A stretch of DNA of 64,000 nt from Rhizobium sp. P40RR-XXII (GCF_012641405.1 NZ_JABAII010000010.1:62001-126000); one strand, 5' to 3'; positions 42,609 through 52,198 are shown, counted from the stretch's first letter. Numbers and translations are program-made. The notes: generated by a model not told the origin, from the letters alone.

Positions 42609-43493
42609 TTAATCGGTTTGATGCCCGCCGCTGCCGAAACACTCGATCAGCATTTCGGTCAGAACGCGGACCTTTCTTGAGGGGTGCTGTCCCGGCGGGC
42701 GAACGACATAGATTCCGGCCGGTGGCGGCGGATGATTTTTCATGACTGTCACCAGCGCCCCGGAATCCCGATAATCCTGGGTGAGGCCATCGGGGAGTGC
42801 GGCGATACCCAAACCGGCTGCTGCAGCGACGACAAGAGCCGCCCCGTTATCAGCCTTGAAACGGCCCTGCGGGCGAATGGTCAGGATCTTGTCGCCGTCC
42901 ATCACCTGCCACGTTTCCATCCCCTGCATCAGCGCCTGATGTGTCACGAGTTCCTCCGGTGTTTCCGGGGACCCGTGGGCTTTGATATAGCCGGGACTGG
43001 CGACGTATTTTCCGTAAAGGGGGCCAACGCGTCTCGCAATGAGATTGGAATCCTGAAGTGTACCGACCCTGATCGCGCAATCAAACCCTTCCGCAATCAG
43101 ATCAACGAAACGGTCGCTGTAGCTTGTCTGGATCTGCAGTTGCGGATGGCGCAATGCCATGTCGGCAAGGACAGATGCAAAGTGGGTGGCCCCGAACGAC
43201 AGGGGTGCCGCAATTCTCAGGCGGCCGCTCAGTTCGCCAGCCGGCAGGATCGTATCTCTGGCGACATCGATCTCGGCGCTGACCCTGGCAGCATAATCAC
43301 GGAAAGTGGCGCCCGCTTCCGTCAAGGAGGCCCCGCGCGTGGATCTTGCGAGCAGTTGCACGCCGAGTTCTGCCTCAAGCCGCGCAAGCCGCCGGCTCAC
43401 CATCGACTTGGAAACGCCCAGCCTCAGCGCAGCGGGCGTGACCCCGCCCGCATCCGCTACCTCCACAAACGTCCGCAGGTCCTCGATGTCCAT
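42609..43493 (-). CDS. LysR family transcriptional regulator (first of three sisters)
   Basis: Regulator of 294 residues. The N-terminal helix-turn-helix is at about residues 3-60: IEDLRTFVEVADAGGVTPAALRLGVSKSMVSRRLARLE. The effector domain has LRIAAPLSFGATHFASVLADM and the C-terminal PPPAGIYVVRPPGQHPSRKVR. The ATG at 43493 follows GGGGAA; the TTG at 43517 is rejected. It is divergent from the isochorismatase at 43644, the likely target. Two close relatives lie at 45574 and 48466, and all three carry GTGTCGC 16-17 bases before their ATG. Confidence 0.9.
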   Translation of the reverse strand: MDIEDLRTFVEVADAGGVTPAALRLGVSKSMVSRRLARLEAELGVQLLARSTRGASLTEAGATFRDYAARVSAEIDVARDTILPAGELSGRLRIAAPLSFGATHFASVLADMALRHPQLQIQTSYSDRFVDLIAEGFDCAIRVGTLQDSNLIARRVGPLYGKYVASPGYIKAHGSPETPEELVTHQALMQGMETWQVMDGDKILTIRPQGRFKADNGAALVVAAAAGLGIAALPDGLTQDYRDSGALVTVMKNHPPPPAGIYVVRPPGQHPSRKVRVLTEMLIECFGSGGHQTD

Positions 43494-43510
43494 CTTGTGT
43501 TCCCCATTCC

Positions 43511-43517
43511 GCGACAC
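43511..43517 (-). promoter_or_regulatory. shared GTGTCGC motif, copy one
   Basis: GTGTCGC on the sense strand, 17 bases before the ATG of the first LysR sister. The same word stands at almost the same place before the two other sisters. Confidence 0.45.
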
Positions 43518-43643
43518 TGTTCAGCACAAACGATGACTACCGCATCGAAATCGGGAATGACAAGGTTATTCCGCAGACGGCGCTTCGGAGGGCGCTCGCC
43601 CCTCCAGCAGTATCTCAATCAACCGCCAACATAGGATACAAGT

Positions 43644-44306
43644 ATGACCTTTCGTAACGGCCTTGGCTCACTTCTTCGCCCCGAAGACTCCGTGCTCGTC
43701 ATGATCGACCATCAGCCTTATCAGCTCGCAAACGTGAACAGCCACGATCCACAGGCGGTCGTCAACAACACCACAGCGCTTGCGAAAGCGGCAAAGGTTT
43801 TCAACGTCCCGACGATCCTGACAAGCGTGATTGCCGGTCGCGGCGGATTGCTGTTTAAGCACCTCACCGATGTGTTTCCGGGACAGGAGGTGATCGACCG
43901 CACGTTCATCAACACCTGGCAGGACTCGAAAGTGGTGGATGTGGTGAAAGCCACCGGCCGCAAGCAGCTCATCATTGCCGGTCTGTGGACCGAAGTCTGC
44001 GTTGCCATGCCGGCAATCCAGGCTGCCGGCGAGGGCTGGGACGTGACCGTGATTACCGATGCATCAGGCGGAACCTCGGTCGAAGCGCATCAGGTCGCGA
44101 TCCAGCGGATGATGGGGGCCGGCATCAACATGATGACGTGGCTTGCGATCGCTGCCGAATGGCAGCGCGATTGGGCGCGTGAGGAGACCGCAGCGGCGCT
44201 GACGGACGTTATCGTCGATCATGCTGGCGGCAGCGGCATCGCCTATCTGTGGGAGCAGCAGCTTCTCAACACGCCCGTACAGGCGGCCAGCAAGGCCGGT
44301 CTGTAA
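43644..44306 (+). CDS. isochorismatase family hydrolase, YcaC-like
   Basis: Cysteine hydrolase of 220 residues. The active-site Asp is in SVLVMIDHQPYQ (about residue 22), and the nucleophile Cys is in GLWTEVCVAMPA (about residue 118). The YcaC-type C-terminus follows (SIQRMMGAGINMMTWLAI-like helix). The substrate is not known for this group. It is divergent from a LysR gene and followed after about 200 bases by a flavin oxidoreductase. A second member lies at 61059-61715. Confidence 0.87.
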   Translation: MTFRNGLGSLLRPEDSVLVMIDHQPYQLANVNSHDPQAVVNNTTALAKAAKVFNVPTILTSVIAGRGGLLFKHLTDVFPGQEVIDRTFINTWQDSKVVDVVKATGRKQLIIAGLWTEVCVAMPAIQAAGEGWDVTVITDASGGTSVEAHQVAIQRMMGAGINMMTWLAIAAEWQRDWAREETAAALTDVIVDHAGGSGIAYLWEQQLLNTPVQAASKAGL

Positions 44307-44504
44307 AAGCCGACCGGGATGGCGGAATTTCGAATTGATGTTGCCGCGAAGGCCCTCAAGTCGGACCTCGCCATCCCCACTCAAGCATGTTTAATCGGAC
44401 GCCAAAAGTGCCTGCGCCCATCGCGACGGCGGCGATCCGAGAGCGTCGATGAAACTGGCCTGGTAAGTACGGCGATAAACCGGCGAAATTTGGAAGGACC
44501 AAGC

Positions 44505-45545
44505 ATGGAAATAGGTATCGATAGTTTTGCAGCCATTCTGCCGGATCCTAAAACGGGTAAGCTCCCATCGCCGACGGATCGCATGGCTGAGCTTATTGAG
44601 GAGGTCGTTGTCGCGGATCGCGTCGGGATCGACGTCTTCGGTATCGGAGAACATCATCGTAGCGAGTTTCTCGATTCCGCCCCTGCTATTATTCTGGCTG
44701 CTGCCGCCGCCCGCACCACTCGGATCCGGCTAACGAGCGCAGTCACGGTCCTGAGTGCCGCCGATCCGGTGCGTGTCTTCCAGGAATTCGCAACCCTCGA
44801 TCTGATTTCCAAAGGCCGTGCCGAACTTGTGGTCGGCAGGGGGTCCTTCATCGAGGCCTATCCACTGTTTGGCCTTGATACCCGGCATTATGACGAACTT
44901 TTTGCCGAAAAGCTTGACCTCTTTCTCAAGCTCGGCGAAACGACAGAGATCACTTGGGAAGGCCGCTTCCGTCCAGCTCTCAAAGGGCAGGGGGTCTTTC
45001 CGCGTCCACACCAAGAGCGGCTTCCAGTCTGGATCGGCGCCGGCGGTTCGCCGGAATCCTTCGCGCGCGCCGGCACACTCGGTCTTCCCTTGATGGTGGC
45101 GATCATCGGCGGCAGCTTCGACCGCTTCCGGCCGCTTGTCGATCTCTATCGCGAAAGCGGTCAACGCGCCGGACATGATCCCGAGAAGCTCAAGATAGGC
45201 GTCCACGCAATGGGTTTTGTCGCTGAAACCGATATGGCGGCGAAGGATGCCTTCTTTCCCGGATGGGCGCATCTGACGACGAAGGTCGGTCGTGAGCGCG
45301 GTTGGTCGCCGCCCACGCGCCAGCAGTTCGAGATCATGGCGGGTCCTGGCGGTGCATTCCTTGTCGGCGATCCGAAAACCGTGGCTGCAAAAATGCTGCA
45401 GGCCAGTGAAACGCTTGGCGGCCTTTCGCGCATCACCTTCCAGATGAGCACCGCCTCTCTCGAAACAGAAGCGATGAAACAGTCGATCGAGCTTCTGGGC
45501 GCGGAGGTCGCGCCGATCGTCAGGACTGCGCGACAGGACGGGTAG
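44505..45545 (+). CDS. LLM-class flavin-dependent oxidoreductase
   Basis: FMN or F420-type (luciferase-like) oxidoreductase of 346 residues. It starts EIGIDSFAAILPDPKTGKL. The flavin-binding barrel has FGIGEHHRSEF, LTSAVTVLSAADPVRVFQEFATLDLISKGRAELVVGRG (about 80-117) and PVWIGAGGSPES. Length and motifs match the MsnO8/bacterial luciferase alpha-like group. GGAAGG stands upstream of the ATG at 44505. The frame upstream to 44319 is not protein-like. It ends 28 bases before the second LysR sister. Confidence 0.88.
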   Translation: MEIGIDSFAAILPDPKTGKLPSPTDRMAELIEEVVVADRVGIDVFGIGEHHRSEFLDSAPAIILAAAAARTTRIRLTSAVTVLSAADPVRVFQEFATLDLISKGRAELVVGRGSFIEAYPLFGLDTRHYDELFAEKLDLFLKLGETTEITWEGRFRPALKGQGVFPRPHQERLPVWIGAGGSPESFARAGTLGLPLMVAIIGGSFDRFRPLVDLYRESGQRAGHDPEKLKIGVHAMGFVAETDMAAKDAFFPGWAHLTTKVGRERGWSPPTRQQFEIMAGPGGAFLVGDPKTVAAKMLQASETLGGLSRITFQMSTASLETEAMKQSIELLGAEVAPIVRTARQDG

Positions 45546-45550
45546 CGATC

Positions 45551-45557
45551 GTGTCGC
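45551..45557 (+). promoter_or_regulatory. shared GTGTCGC motif, copy two
   Basis: GTGTCGC, 16 bases before the ATG of the second LysR sister. Confidence 0.45.
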
Positions 45558-45573
45558 AACAGAGGAGTGCTGC

Positions 45574-46464
45574 ATGGACATCGAAGATCTGCGGATATTC
45601 GTCGAGGTGGCCGATTCTGGAGGGATCACTTCGGCTGCGCGACGACTGGGGGTTTCGAAGTCGATGGTCAGTCGCGGCCTGACCAGGATCGAAGGTGCAC
45701 TTGGTACGCAGCTTCTTGCGCGAACGACACGGGGAGCCGGTTTGACGGAAGCCGGGGTCCTGTTTCGGGACCATGCGGCAAGGGTCTGTGCGGAGATCGA
45801 CATGGCGCGCGAGGCGGTCCTACCCGAAGGTGACCTCCGTGGGCGGTTCCGGGTGGCCGTTCCGCTGACATCGGGTCCGGTCCATTTCGCACCGGTTCTG
45901 GCCAAAATAGCACGTCAAAACCCGCAGCTTCAGATACAAGCCGACTACAGCGATCGGTTTGCCGACCTGATCGTCGACGGGTTCGATTGCGCGATCCGTG
46001 TTGGCGCCTTGCGTGACTCCAACCTGATCGCAAAACGGGTCGGCCAGATCTATGGCAAGCTGGTGGCGAGCCCGGACTATATCAGATTGCATGGCGCACC
46101 CGAGACACCGGAAGACATCACGTCTCACCAGGCTCTGGTTGGTGCGGAGACCTGGCGATTCATGGACGGCGACAAGATCGTCACCGTGCAGCCGCAAGGC
46201 CGCTTCAGGACCGACAACGGCATGGCGCTTGCGAGCGCAGCCGCCGAGGGACTCGGCATCGCCTGGCTCCCTGATTGTGTCACCCGTGACTATCTCGCGT
46301 CAGGGGTTCTCGTTCCGATCATGACCCGTTTTCCGCTACCGGTTGGCGGGGTCTATGTCGTGCGGCCTCCCAGTCCACATCCATCCCGGAAGGTGCGGGT
46401 TCTCTCGGAGTTCCTGATCGAATCCTTCGAGAATGACACGCATTGTTGGGACGTCGAGATGTGA
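45574..46464 (+). CDS. LysR family transcriptional regulator (second of three sisters)
   Basis: Regulator of 296 residues. The helix-turn-helix is IEDLRIFVEVADSGGITSAARRLGVSKSMVSRGLTRIE. The effector domain has FRVAVPLTSGPVHFAPVLAKIA and a C-terminus PVGGVYVVRPPSPHPSRKVRVL. It is very close to the genes at 42609 and 48466. GAGGAG lies upstream of the ATG. It follows the flavin oxidoreductase and precedes a pirin gene in the same direction; a GCGACAC copy at 46491-46497 lies between it and the pirin gene. Confidence 0.9.
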   Translation: MDIEDLRIFVEVADSGGITSAARRLGVSKSMVSRGLTRIEGALGTQLLARTTRGAGLTEAGVLFRDHAARVCAEIDMAREAVLPEGDLRGRFRVAVPLTSGPVHFAPVLAKIARQNPQLQIQADYSDRFADLIVDGFDCAIRVGALRDSNLIAKRVGQIYGKLVASPDYIRLHGAPETPEDITSHQALVGAETWRFMDGDKIVTVQPQGRFRTDNGMALASAAAEGLGIAWLPDCVTRDYLASGVLVPIMTRFPLPVGGVYVVRPPSPHPSRKVRVLSEFLIESFENDTHCWDVEM

Positions 46465-46618
46465 TGCCGCGACAGCGTGTTGCGTCTTCGGCGACACAGC
46501 GTAGCGCTATCCGCAGCTAGTCGCCGTTGCTTTCTATTTTTAGTGTCGGGTTTGCCCAGTCGGTTCGTAAACGGGTAGGCGAGCGGCCCCATTCTGCAGA
46601 GCGAAGAGGAGAACAAGC

Positions 46619-47554
46619 ATGAGTTGGAATCCTGCCCTGGCACCAGCCTGTCCTGAAGAGATCGGTCTGGATGCGATTGACACCCTCATCATTCCACGTT
46701 CGCGCGACCTCGGTGGTTTTGAAGTTCGACGCGCCCTGCCTGCGCCGAATCGTCAAATGGTGGGGCCATTCATCTTCTTCGATCAGGTCGGACCCGCGGA
46801 ACTCCTGACTGGACAGGGCATTGATGTGCGGCCGCATCCGCATATTGGCCTCGGCACCGTCACCTATCTCTATCGCGGCGAATTCCATCACCGCGACAGC
46901 ACGGGAGCCGATCAGATCATTCGCCCTGGAGCCCTGAACTGGATGGTTGCGGGCCGGGGTGTCACGCATTCCGAGCGCACTACGCCTGAAGGCCGCAGCG
47001 GGCCGCAAAGCTTGCTAGGAATCCAGACCTGGGTTGCGCTTCCTGACAGCCACGAAGACATGGCGCCGATGTTCGAACATCATGGAGCACAGGCGCTTCC
47101 CATCATTGAAGATCGCGGCGCGAAGGTCCGGCTTATCCTGGGAAATGCCTACGGCGAGACAGCTCCTGCGAGGATGTTTTCCGAGACCTTTTATGCCGAT
47201 GTCATGCTGGAAGCGGGTGCACGACTGCCCCTGCCGGACGATCACGAGGACCGCGGGATCTATATCGTGGAAGGTTCGATTTCGATCGCCGGCCAGGACT
47301 TTGAAGCGCCGCAGATGATGGTGTTCCGTCCCGGTGACAGGATCACTGTCACCGCAGGCGGTCGGGGCGCAAGGCTGATGGCGCTTGGCGGCGCCACATT
47401 TTCAGGACCACGCTACATCTGGTGGAATTTCGTCGCCTCCTCGAAGGAGCGCATCGAAGAGGCTAAGGCCGAATGGCGTGCAGGAAACTGGGGAGAGGGG
47501 CGTTTCGATCTTCCAGCCGACGACAGGGATGAGCACATTCCCTTGCCCGATTGA
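46619..47554 (+). CDS. pirin family protein
   Basis: Two-domain cupin of 311 residues. The metal site is in the N-terminal domain: IDVRPHPHIGLGTVTYLYRGEFHHRDSTG (three His and a later Glu). The domain continues VAGRGVTHSERT (about 119-130). The C-terminal cupin domain contains DRGIYIVEGSISIAG. Pirins are iron-binding proteins that act as quercetinases or co-regulators. The ATG at 46619 follows GAGGAGAA. It is the first of three same-strand genes with a small GNAT and a hypothetical gene. Confidence 0.9.
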   Translation: MSWNPALAPACPEEIGLDAIDTLIIPRSRDLGGFEVRRALPAPNRQMVGPFIFFDQVGPAELLTGQGIDVRPHPHIGLGTVTYLYRGEFHHRDSTGADQIIRPGALNWMVAGRGVTHSERTTPEGRSGPQSLLGIQTWVALPDSHEDMAPMFEHHGAQALPIIEDRGAKVRLILGNAYGETAPARMFSETFYADVMLEAGARLPLPDDHEDRGIYIVEGSISIAGQDFEAPQMMVFRPGDRITVTAGGRGARLMALGGATFSGPRYIWWNFVASSKERIEEAKAEWRAGNWGEGRFDLPADDRDEHIPLPD

Positions 47555-47633
47555 TTTCTGCCGACCGACTTCAACGAGAAGACCATCGCGGCGGATCGCA
47601 ACAATGAACAATCATGCTGACGGGGGAAATGTG

Positions 47634-47921
47634 ATGAGCGAAGAGGTTGAGCGGGAAGATGGCGCATCCAAGGGACGCTACCGGATCGTCGTCGATGGGC
47701 ACGAAGCCGAGATGACATACAGTCGTGCGGGAAAAAAGCTGATCATTATCGATCACACGGATGTTCCTGCCGCGTTGCGTGGCCGGAAAATTGGCGAGCA
47801 ATTGGTCCGCCAGGCCGTTGAGGATGCCAGGCGGGACGGCATCACGATCATCCCGCTTTGCCCATTCGCCAAAGCGCAGATCGAACGACACGCGGAATGG
47901 CAGGATGTTTTAAGAAAGTGA
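47634..47921 (+). CDS. small GNAT family N-acetyltransferase, YidJ-like
   Basis: Compact acetyltransferase-like protein of about 95 residues. RYRIVVDGHEAEMTYSRAG opens the fold. The acetyl-CoA loop is VPAALRGRKIGEQLVRQAVEDAR (about 52-75), followed by ITIIPLCPFAKAQIERHAEW. This minimal GNAT group (YidJ/YjdJ) is usually under 110 residues. The ATG at 47634 has GGGGG upstream; an ATG at 47604 would add ten residues. It lies 79 bases behind the pirin gene. Confidence 0.82.
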   Translation: MSEEVEREDGASKGRYRIVVDGHEAEMTYSRAGKKLIIIDHTDVPAALRGRKIGEQLVRQAVEDARRDGITIIPLCPFAKAQIERHAEWQDVLRK

Positions 47922-47989
47922 GAAATTCAACCGAACAAAGAGCCAGAGCCGGTGGCGAGCCTTTCAAGCTGCTTGCAGAGAGATGAACA

Positions 47990-48331
47990 ATGGCTGAAAA
48001 CACTCCTGATCTGACTCTGGCAGACCGCCAGATCGCCGAGGTCATCAGTCGGACTGACAAGACCCTTGCTGCCGCGGTCTCCTGTGCTCTGGAAGAGGCG
48101 ACCAAAAGGGCGCTCGAGGACATGCGAGCAATCGGCCAGGAAGATGCCGCCCCCGCATTGCAATATTTTGCGGCAGTCGTTCATCAGAGAATGTATTGTA
48201 TCATGTGTGGTGCGGACCCGGATACTTTCGCAGGGGGAAATCCTGAAACCGCCTATCACGTCATCCGGAACTCCCAGAATATCGCCAGGCACTATTGGTC
48301 CGCTGACATCGAGCCGTATCCGACGAAATAG
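47990..48331 (+). CDS. hypothetical protein
   Basis: Protein of 113 residues that I do not recognise. It is mostly helical: PDLTLADRQIAEVISRTDK, then ALEEATKRALEDMRAIGQED. Cys residues stand at about residues 69 and 72 (MYCIMCGADPD). A GAGAGATGAAC stretch precedes the ATG at 47990. It follows the small GNAT gene by 68 bases. The amino acid composition is ordinary, so it is probably a real gene. Confidence 0.6.
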   Translation: MAENTPDLTLADRQIAEVISRTDKTLAAAVSCALEEATKRALEDMRAIGQEDAAPALQYFAAVVHQRMYCIMCGADPDTFAGGNPETAYHVIRNSQNIARHYWSADIEPYPTK

Positions 48332-48465
48332 CGCTTTATTGTTCACCGGCATCGAGTATCGCGCAGTTTGTTCCGTCCGGCACCGATCTATTTTGCGAAG
48401 CCACAGAGTTTGAGAGAGCCGGTCGACCTGCAAGCTTGCCGCGATATACAAGCTGATCGTTCGTC

Positions 48466-49368
48466 TTACTTGCCATGGGGCGCTGGGCCGTCCAAGACGG
48501 ACGCGGTTCCGAAGCGTTCGATGAGCATCTCAGTGAGTATCCTCACCTTTCGCGAGGGATGCTGGCCGGGTGGCCTTACGACGAAGATACCGGCAGGCGG
48601 AATCGGATAACGCGTCATGATTGGCACCAAAGCGCCTGAGCTAATATGATCTGCGACAAGCGGTTCAGGCAGGTAGCCGATCCCAATGCCATCCAGAGCG
48701 GCAGACACGAGAGATATTCCGCTATCAGCTACGAAGCGCCCCTGGGGCCGCACGGTAACGATCCCGTCGCCATCCATGAATTGCCATCTCTCATCGTCTC
48801 GCATGACGACTTGATGATTTACGATATCGCCTGGTGTTAGCGGAGCGCCGTGAGCGTCAATGTATTCGGGGCTCGCAACCAGGATGCCAAAGATCGATCC
48901 GACACGTTTTGCGACCAGCACTGAATCTTGAAGGTGGCCAAGCCGAATGGCGCAGTCAAAACCCTCTCCGACGAGATCGACGAAACGATCGGTATAGGAA
49001 GAATGGATTTGCAGTTGCGGATGTCTGCGCGCCATTTGAGAGAAGATGGGAGCAAAATGTGTCGGGCCAAAAGAAAGCGGCGCAGCGACACGTAACCGGC
49101 CACGCAGGTCTCCTGAGGGAAGTGTGGCGTCCCTTGCAACATCAAACTCATTACAGATTTTTGCTGCGTGCTCGCGAAACGTTGCGCCAGCTTCAGTCAA
49201 AGAGGCGCTGCGCGTCGTGCGCGCGAGCAATTGAACGCCCAGAAATTGCTCAAGCCGAGCAAGCCGTCGGCTGACGAGCGATTTGGAAACGCCAAGCCGG
49301 CGGGCTGCCCGTGTGACGCTGGAGGCGTCAGCAACTTCCACGAAGGTGCGCAGTTCCTCAATATCCAT
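48466..49368 (-). CDS. LysR family transcriptional regulator (third of three sisters)
   Basis: Regulator of 300 residues. The helix-turn-helix is IEELRTFVEVADASSVTRAARRLGVSKSLVSRRLARLE. The effector domain is LRVAAPLSFGPTHFAPIFSQMA, with a C-terminal PPAGIFVVRPPGQHPSRKVR. It is closest to the first sister at 42609. The ATG at 49368 has GGAAAGGAA upstream; the longer frame to 49401 is rejected. It is divergent from the exported amidohydrolase at 49607, the likely target. Confidence 0.9.
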   Translation of the reverse strand: MDIEELRTFVEVADASSVTRAARRLGVSKSLVSRRLARLEQFLGVQLLARTTRSASLTEAGATFREHAAKICNEFDVARDATLPSGDLRGRLRVAAPLSFGPTHFAPIFSQMARRHPQLQIHSSYTDRFVDLVGEGFDCAIRLGHLQDSVLVAKRVGSIFGILVASPEYIDAHGAPLTPGDIVNHQVVMRDDERWQFMDGDGIVTVRPQGRFVADSGISLVSAALDGIGIGYLPEPLVADHISSGALVPIMTRYPIPPAGIFVVRPPGQHPSRKVRILTEMLIERFGTASVLDGPAPHGK

Positions 49369-49384
49369 TGGTGTTTCCTTTCCG

Positions 49385-49391
49385 GCGACAC
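49385..49391 (-). promoter_or_regulatory. shared GTGTCGC motif, copy three
   Basis: GTGTCGC on the sense strand, 16 bases before the ATG of the third LysR sister. Confidence 0.45.
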
Positions 49392-49606
49392 AGTGTGGCA
49401 TCTTGGTGGCCTACCGTAGCCGAAATTGCAATGGCACTGTTCGCTTGGACATGCCGGAGGCGTGTGACGAGTCGCCCTTCAACGATGGGTTGGGGAGGTG
49501 GTGACGTTTTGCGGCAGCTTCAACGCACTTCAATCAATCGCAACCATCCGCAGGGCGCCGGCTTCCGCATCAGCGCAATTTGTAAAGTAGTCGATCGAGG
49601 GCAAAA

Positions 49607-51412
49607 ATGATCAGGAAAATATTCATCACGTTTGTGACAAGTCTTTCTTTCTCTGCCGTGCAGGCGCAGACGACGCAGGAGCAGGCCGGCGCTGATCTGA
49701 TCGTTTTCAACGCAAAAATCTTCACCGGCAACCAGGCTCAACCCGAAGCTTCGGCTTTGGCGGTCAAGAAAGGCCGTATTTATTCCGTCGGCTCTGATGT
49801 GAACATACTCGGTCTGAAGACCTCTAACACCGAGATTATTGATGCTCGCAGCCGCAGACTGATACCCGGCATCATCGATGCCCATATCCATGTCCTCAAC
49901 GATCTGGCTTACAGCTACAATGTTCGATGGGATGGCGTGCCGACGCTGCGCGAGGCATTGACGATGCTGAGCGAACAGGCCGCCCGCACGCCGGAGGGTC
50001 AATGGGTCAAGGTTATCGGAGGCTGGTCGCCCTACCAGTTTGAGGAGAACCGCTTTCCCACACTGGACGAATTGCACAGCGCCGTGCCCGATCGCCCCAC
50101 GATCGTGCAATATGCCTATAACCAAGCCTTTTTGAACAAGCAGGCGATGGAGGCGCTTTGCGTGGGAACCGATCGGTTCCCGAAAATACCGGACGTCGAA
50201 TTCGAAAAGGACAGCCGAGGCAACCCCACCGGTGTGGTCCACGGCTATACCTGGTTGTTTCTCGCTCTTGAGGCCATGGTGCCGCAGCCCACGTTCGACG
50301 AACAAGTGAGTTCGTTGATCTACAGCATTCACGGTCTGAACAGGTTTGGCGTGACCTCGATCATCGATAACGGCGGCAGGTTTCCTTACCCGGAAGCACA
50401 GGCGAGAGTAGACGTGCTTGCACGAGACAACCGCCTCAACGTGCGCATGCCCTTTGTGGACTTGCAACTCGGCGACGGTGGGCCGGTAAACATGGTGGAC
50501 CTGGAAATCGATGCGATCACCAAAACGGCGCCGATAAGTCCGGGGCAAAACCTGCATCCAAACTTGGCACATGGCCACGAATATCGGGGCGCCGGGGAGG
50601 TCTTGAGCGGGGAAGTGCATGATCATGAGAATTTCGACCGCCCGGCGGTCATTATCGAGCCTGAGAAGATGCGGCGTTTCGTCGAGCAGGATGTGATGAA
50701 GCTGGTCCAGCGGCGTATCCCGTTCCGCATGCACATCAGCTATAACGAGAACATCTCCCCGTTTCTCGACGGTCTGGAGAAGGTAAACCAGACGATTCCG
50801 CTCGATGGCCTGAAATGGAGCCTCGAACACGCCGAGACCATCAGTCCGGAGAACATCGCCCGGGTGAAGAAGCTGGGCGGCGGAATTGCCCTGGACGCCA
50901 AGATGGCGCTGCACGGCGATGGTTTCATAAAAACATATGGTCGCGAAAAGGCGTTGCAGACGCCGCGCCTGGGCATGCTCGTGGATAGTGGTATTCCTCT
51001 GGCCATGACCACCGACGCCTTCCGGGCAGCGACGTACAACCCGTGGGTTGCTTTAAGCTGGATGGTGTCCGGGAAGTCGGTGTCCGGATCCGAGGTTCTC
51101 GCCAGCGACAATCGCCTTTCCCGCACCGAGGCGCTGAAACTGTTCACCAGTGGCGCAGCGTGGTTCATGAACACGGAGACCGAAATGGGGATGATCGCCC
51201 CCGGCAATCTCGCGGATTTCGCCGTTCTCGACAGGGATTACTTTTCGGTGCCTGAGGATCAGATCAAATCTGTTTCTTCGGTTCTGACGGTTATGGATGG
51301 CAGGGTCGTGTTTGGTGCGCAGGACTATAGCGCTCTATCGCCAAAACTGCCCGCGATCCTTCCGGATTGGTCGCCTGTGAAATATTTCGGCACCTATTAC
51401 GGGGAAAAATGA
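49607..51412 (+). CDS. amidohydrolase family protein (YtcJ-like), with signal peptide
   Basis: Metal-dependent hydrolase of 601 residues. An N-terminal signal (KIFITFVTSLSFSAVQAQ, cleaved near residue 20) sends it to the periplasm. The composite domain begins DLIVFNAKIFTGNQ. The metal motif is IPGIIDAHIHVLND (His-x-His, about residues 90-103), and further histidines are in FRMHISYNENISPF and WSLEHAETIS. The late DFAVLDRDYFSVP is typical of this group. A homologue lies at 62876; in both, RWDGV follows the metal motif. The substrate is unknown. It is divergent from a LysR gene. Confidence 0.87.
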   Translation: MIRKIFITFVTSLSFSAVQAQTTQEQAGADLIVFNAKIFTGNQAQPEASALAVKKGRIYSVGSDVNILGLKTSNTEIIDARSRRLIPGIIDAHIHVLNDLAYSYNVRWDGVPTLREALTMLSEQAARTPEGQWVKVIGGWSPYQFEENRFPTLDELHSAVPDRPTIVQYAYNQAFLNKQAMEALCVGTDRFPKIPDVEFEKDSRGNPTGVVHGYTWLFLALEAMVPQPTFDEQVSSLIYSIHGLNRFGVTSIIDNGGRFPYPEAQARVDVLARDNRLNVRMPFVDLQLGDGGPVNMVDLEIDAITKTAPISPGQNLHPNLAHGHEYRGAGEVLSGEVHDHENFDRPAVIIEPEKMRRFVEQDVMKLVQRRIPFRMHISYNENISPFLDGLEKVNQTIPLDGLKWSLEHAETISPENIARVKKLGGGIALDAKMALHGDGFIKTYGREKALQTPRLGMLVDSGIPLAMTTDAFRAATYNPWVALSWMVSGKSVSGSEVLASDNRLSRTEALKLFTSGAAWFMNTETEMGMIAPGNLADFAVLDRDYFSVPEDQIKSVSSVLTVMDGRVVFGAQDYSALSPKLPAILPDWSPVKYFGTYYGEK

Positions 51413-51566
51413 ACCCGGCGGAAAAGTTCTCCGCGTTTTCCCTGAAATGTCATTGGACTGAGGCTTCGACGCCATTCCGAACCATGCCGACATTGACAGG
51501 GATTTCGCGCCCCGGTTGGGAACCACACGCGGCAAGGTGTCCGTCGTCATATTAGGAGAATAACAA

Positions 51567-52070
51567 TTGGCTGACTTCAATCCGCAGCGTGATAGAACAT
51601 CATCGCTCTTCGCCGATGTGCGCGGACATCACGTTGCGATCCGTGTTCCTGATCGGGACGTCGCCATAAAATGGTATCAGGATAAGCTCGACTGGCGCGT
51701 CGTCCACACGTGGGCTTATGGTGACCAACAGCTCGCCTTTCTCGCGCCGCCAGATGACGATCGGTTCATGGTCGAACTGCTTGCCGGTGGCGACCCTAGC
51801 CCGCACCCGCTACCGCCTTACAAGGATCTGGCCGATAGCTTGAGATACGCTGGTTACCATCATTTCTGCCTGACCGTTACCGATATCGAAGCCACGACGG
51901 ACGAACTGCGCCGCCGCGCCGTCAATATCCTCGTCGAACCGTTTCAGGTGGATGAGATCAGCTGCAAGATCGCTTTCGTCGCCGATCCTTTCGGGAACGT
52001 GATTGAATTAGCCGAAGTCATCCAGCCGCGCATAGCCTCGCGGACGAATCCAGAACGATTTCACCCATAA
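51567..52070 (+). CDS. VOC/glyoxalase family protein
   Basis: Vicinal-oxygen-chelate fold protein of 167 residues. RGHHVAIRVPDRDVAIKWYQDKLDW (about 14-38) is the first module. DQQLAFLAPPDDDRFMVELL and YHHFCLTVTDIEATTDEL follow, and CKIAFVADPFGNVIELAEV is the typical C-terminal metal-Glu motif. It has a TTG start with AGGAG 8 bases upstream, which decides the start. It lies between the exported amidohydrolase and the porin on the same strand, probably as part of a catabolic unit. Confidence 0.83.
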   Translation: MADFNPQRDRTSSLFADVRGHHVAIRVPDRDVAIKWYQDKLDWRVVHTWAYGDQQLAFLAPPDDDRFMVELLAGGDPSPHPLPPYKDLADSLRYAGYHHFCLTVTDIEATTDELRRRAVNILVEPFQVDEISCKIAFVADPFGNVIELAEVIQPRIASRTNPERFHP

Positions 52071-52198
52071 ACCCGTCTGGTTACGAAATCCCATCTTCGG
52101 TCGGACGATATAGCTGGGATCGCCGCGTGCGCCCGCGTTTCGCCTGATGAGTGGTGATTGGCCGCGATCACCCACAAAAGCTGACATAGGACGTTGCC

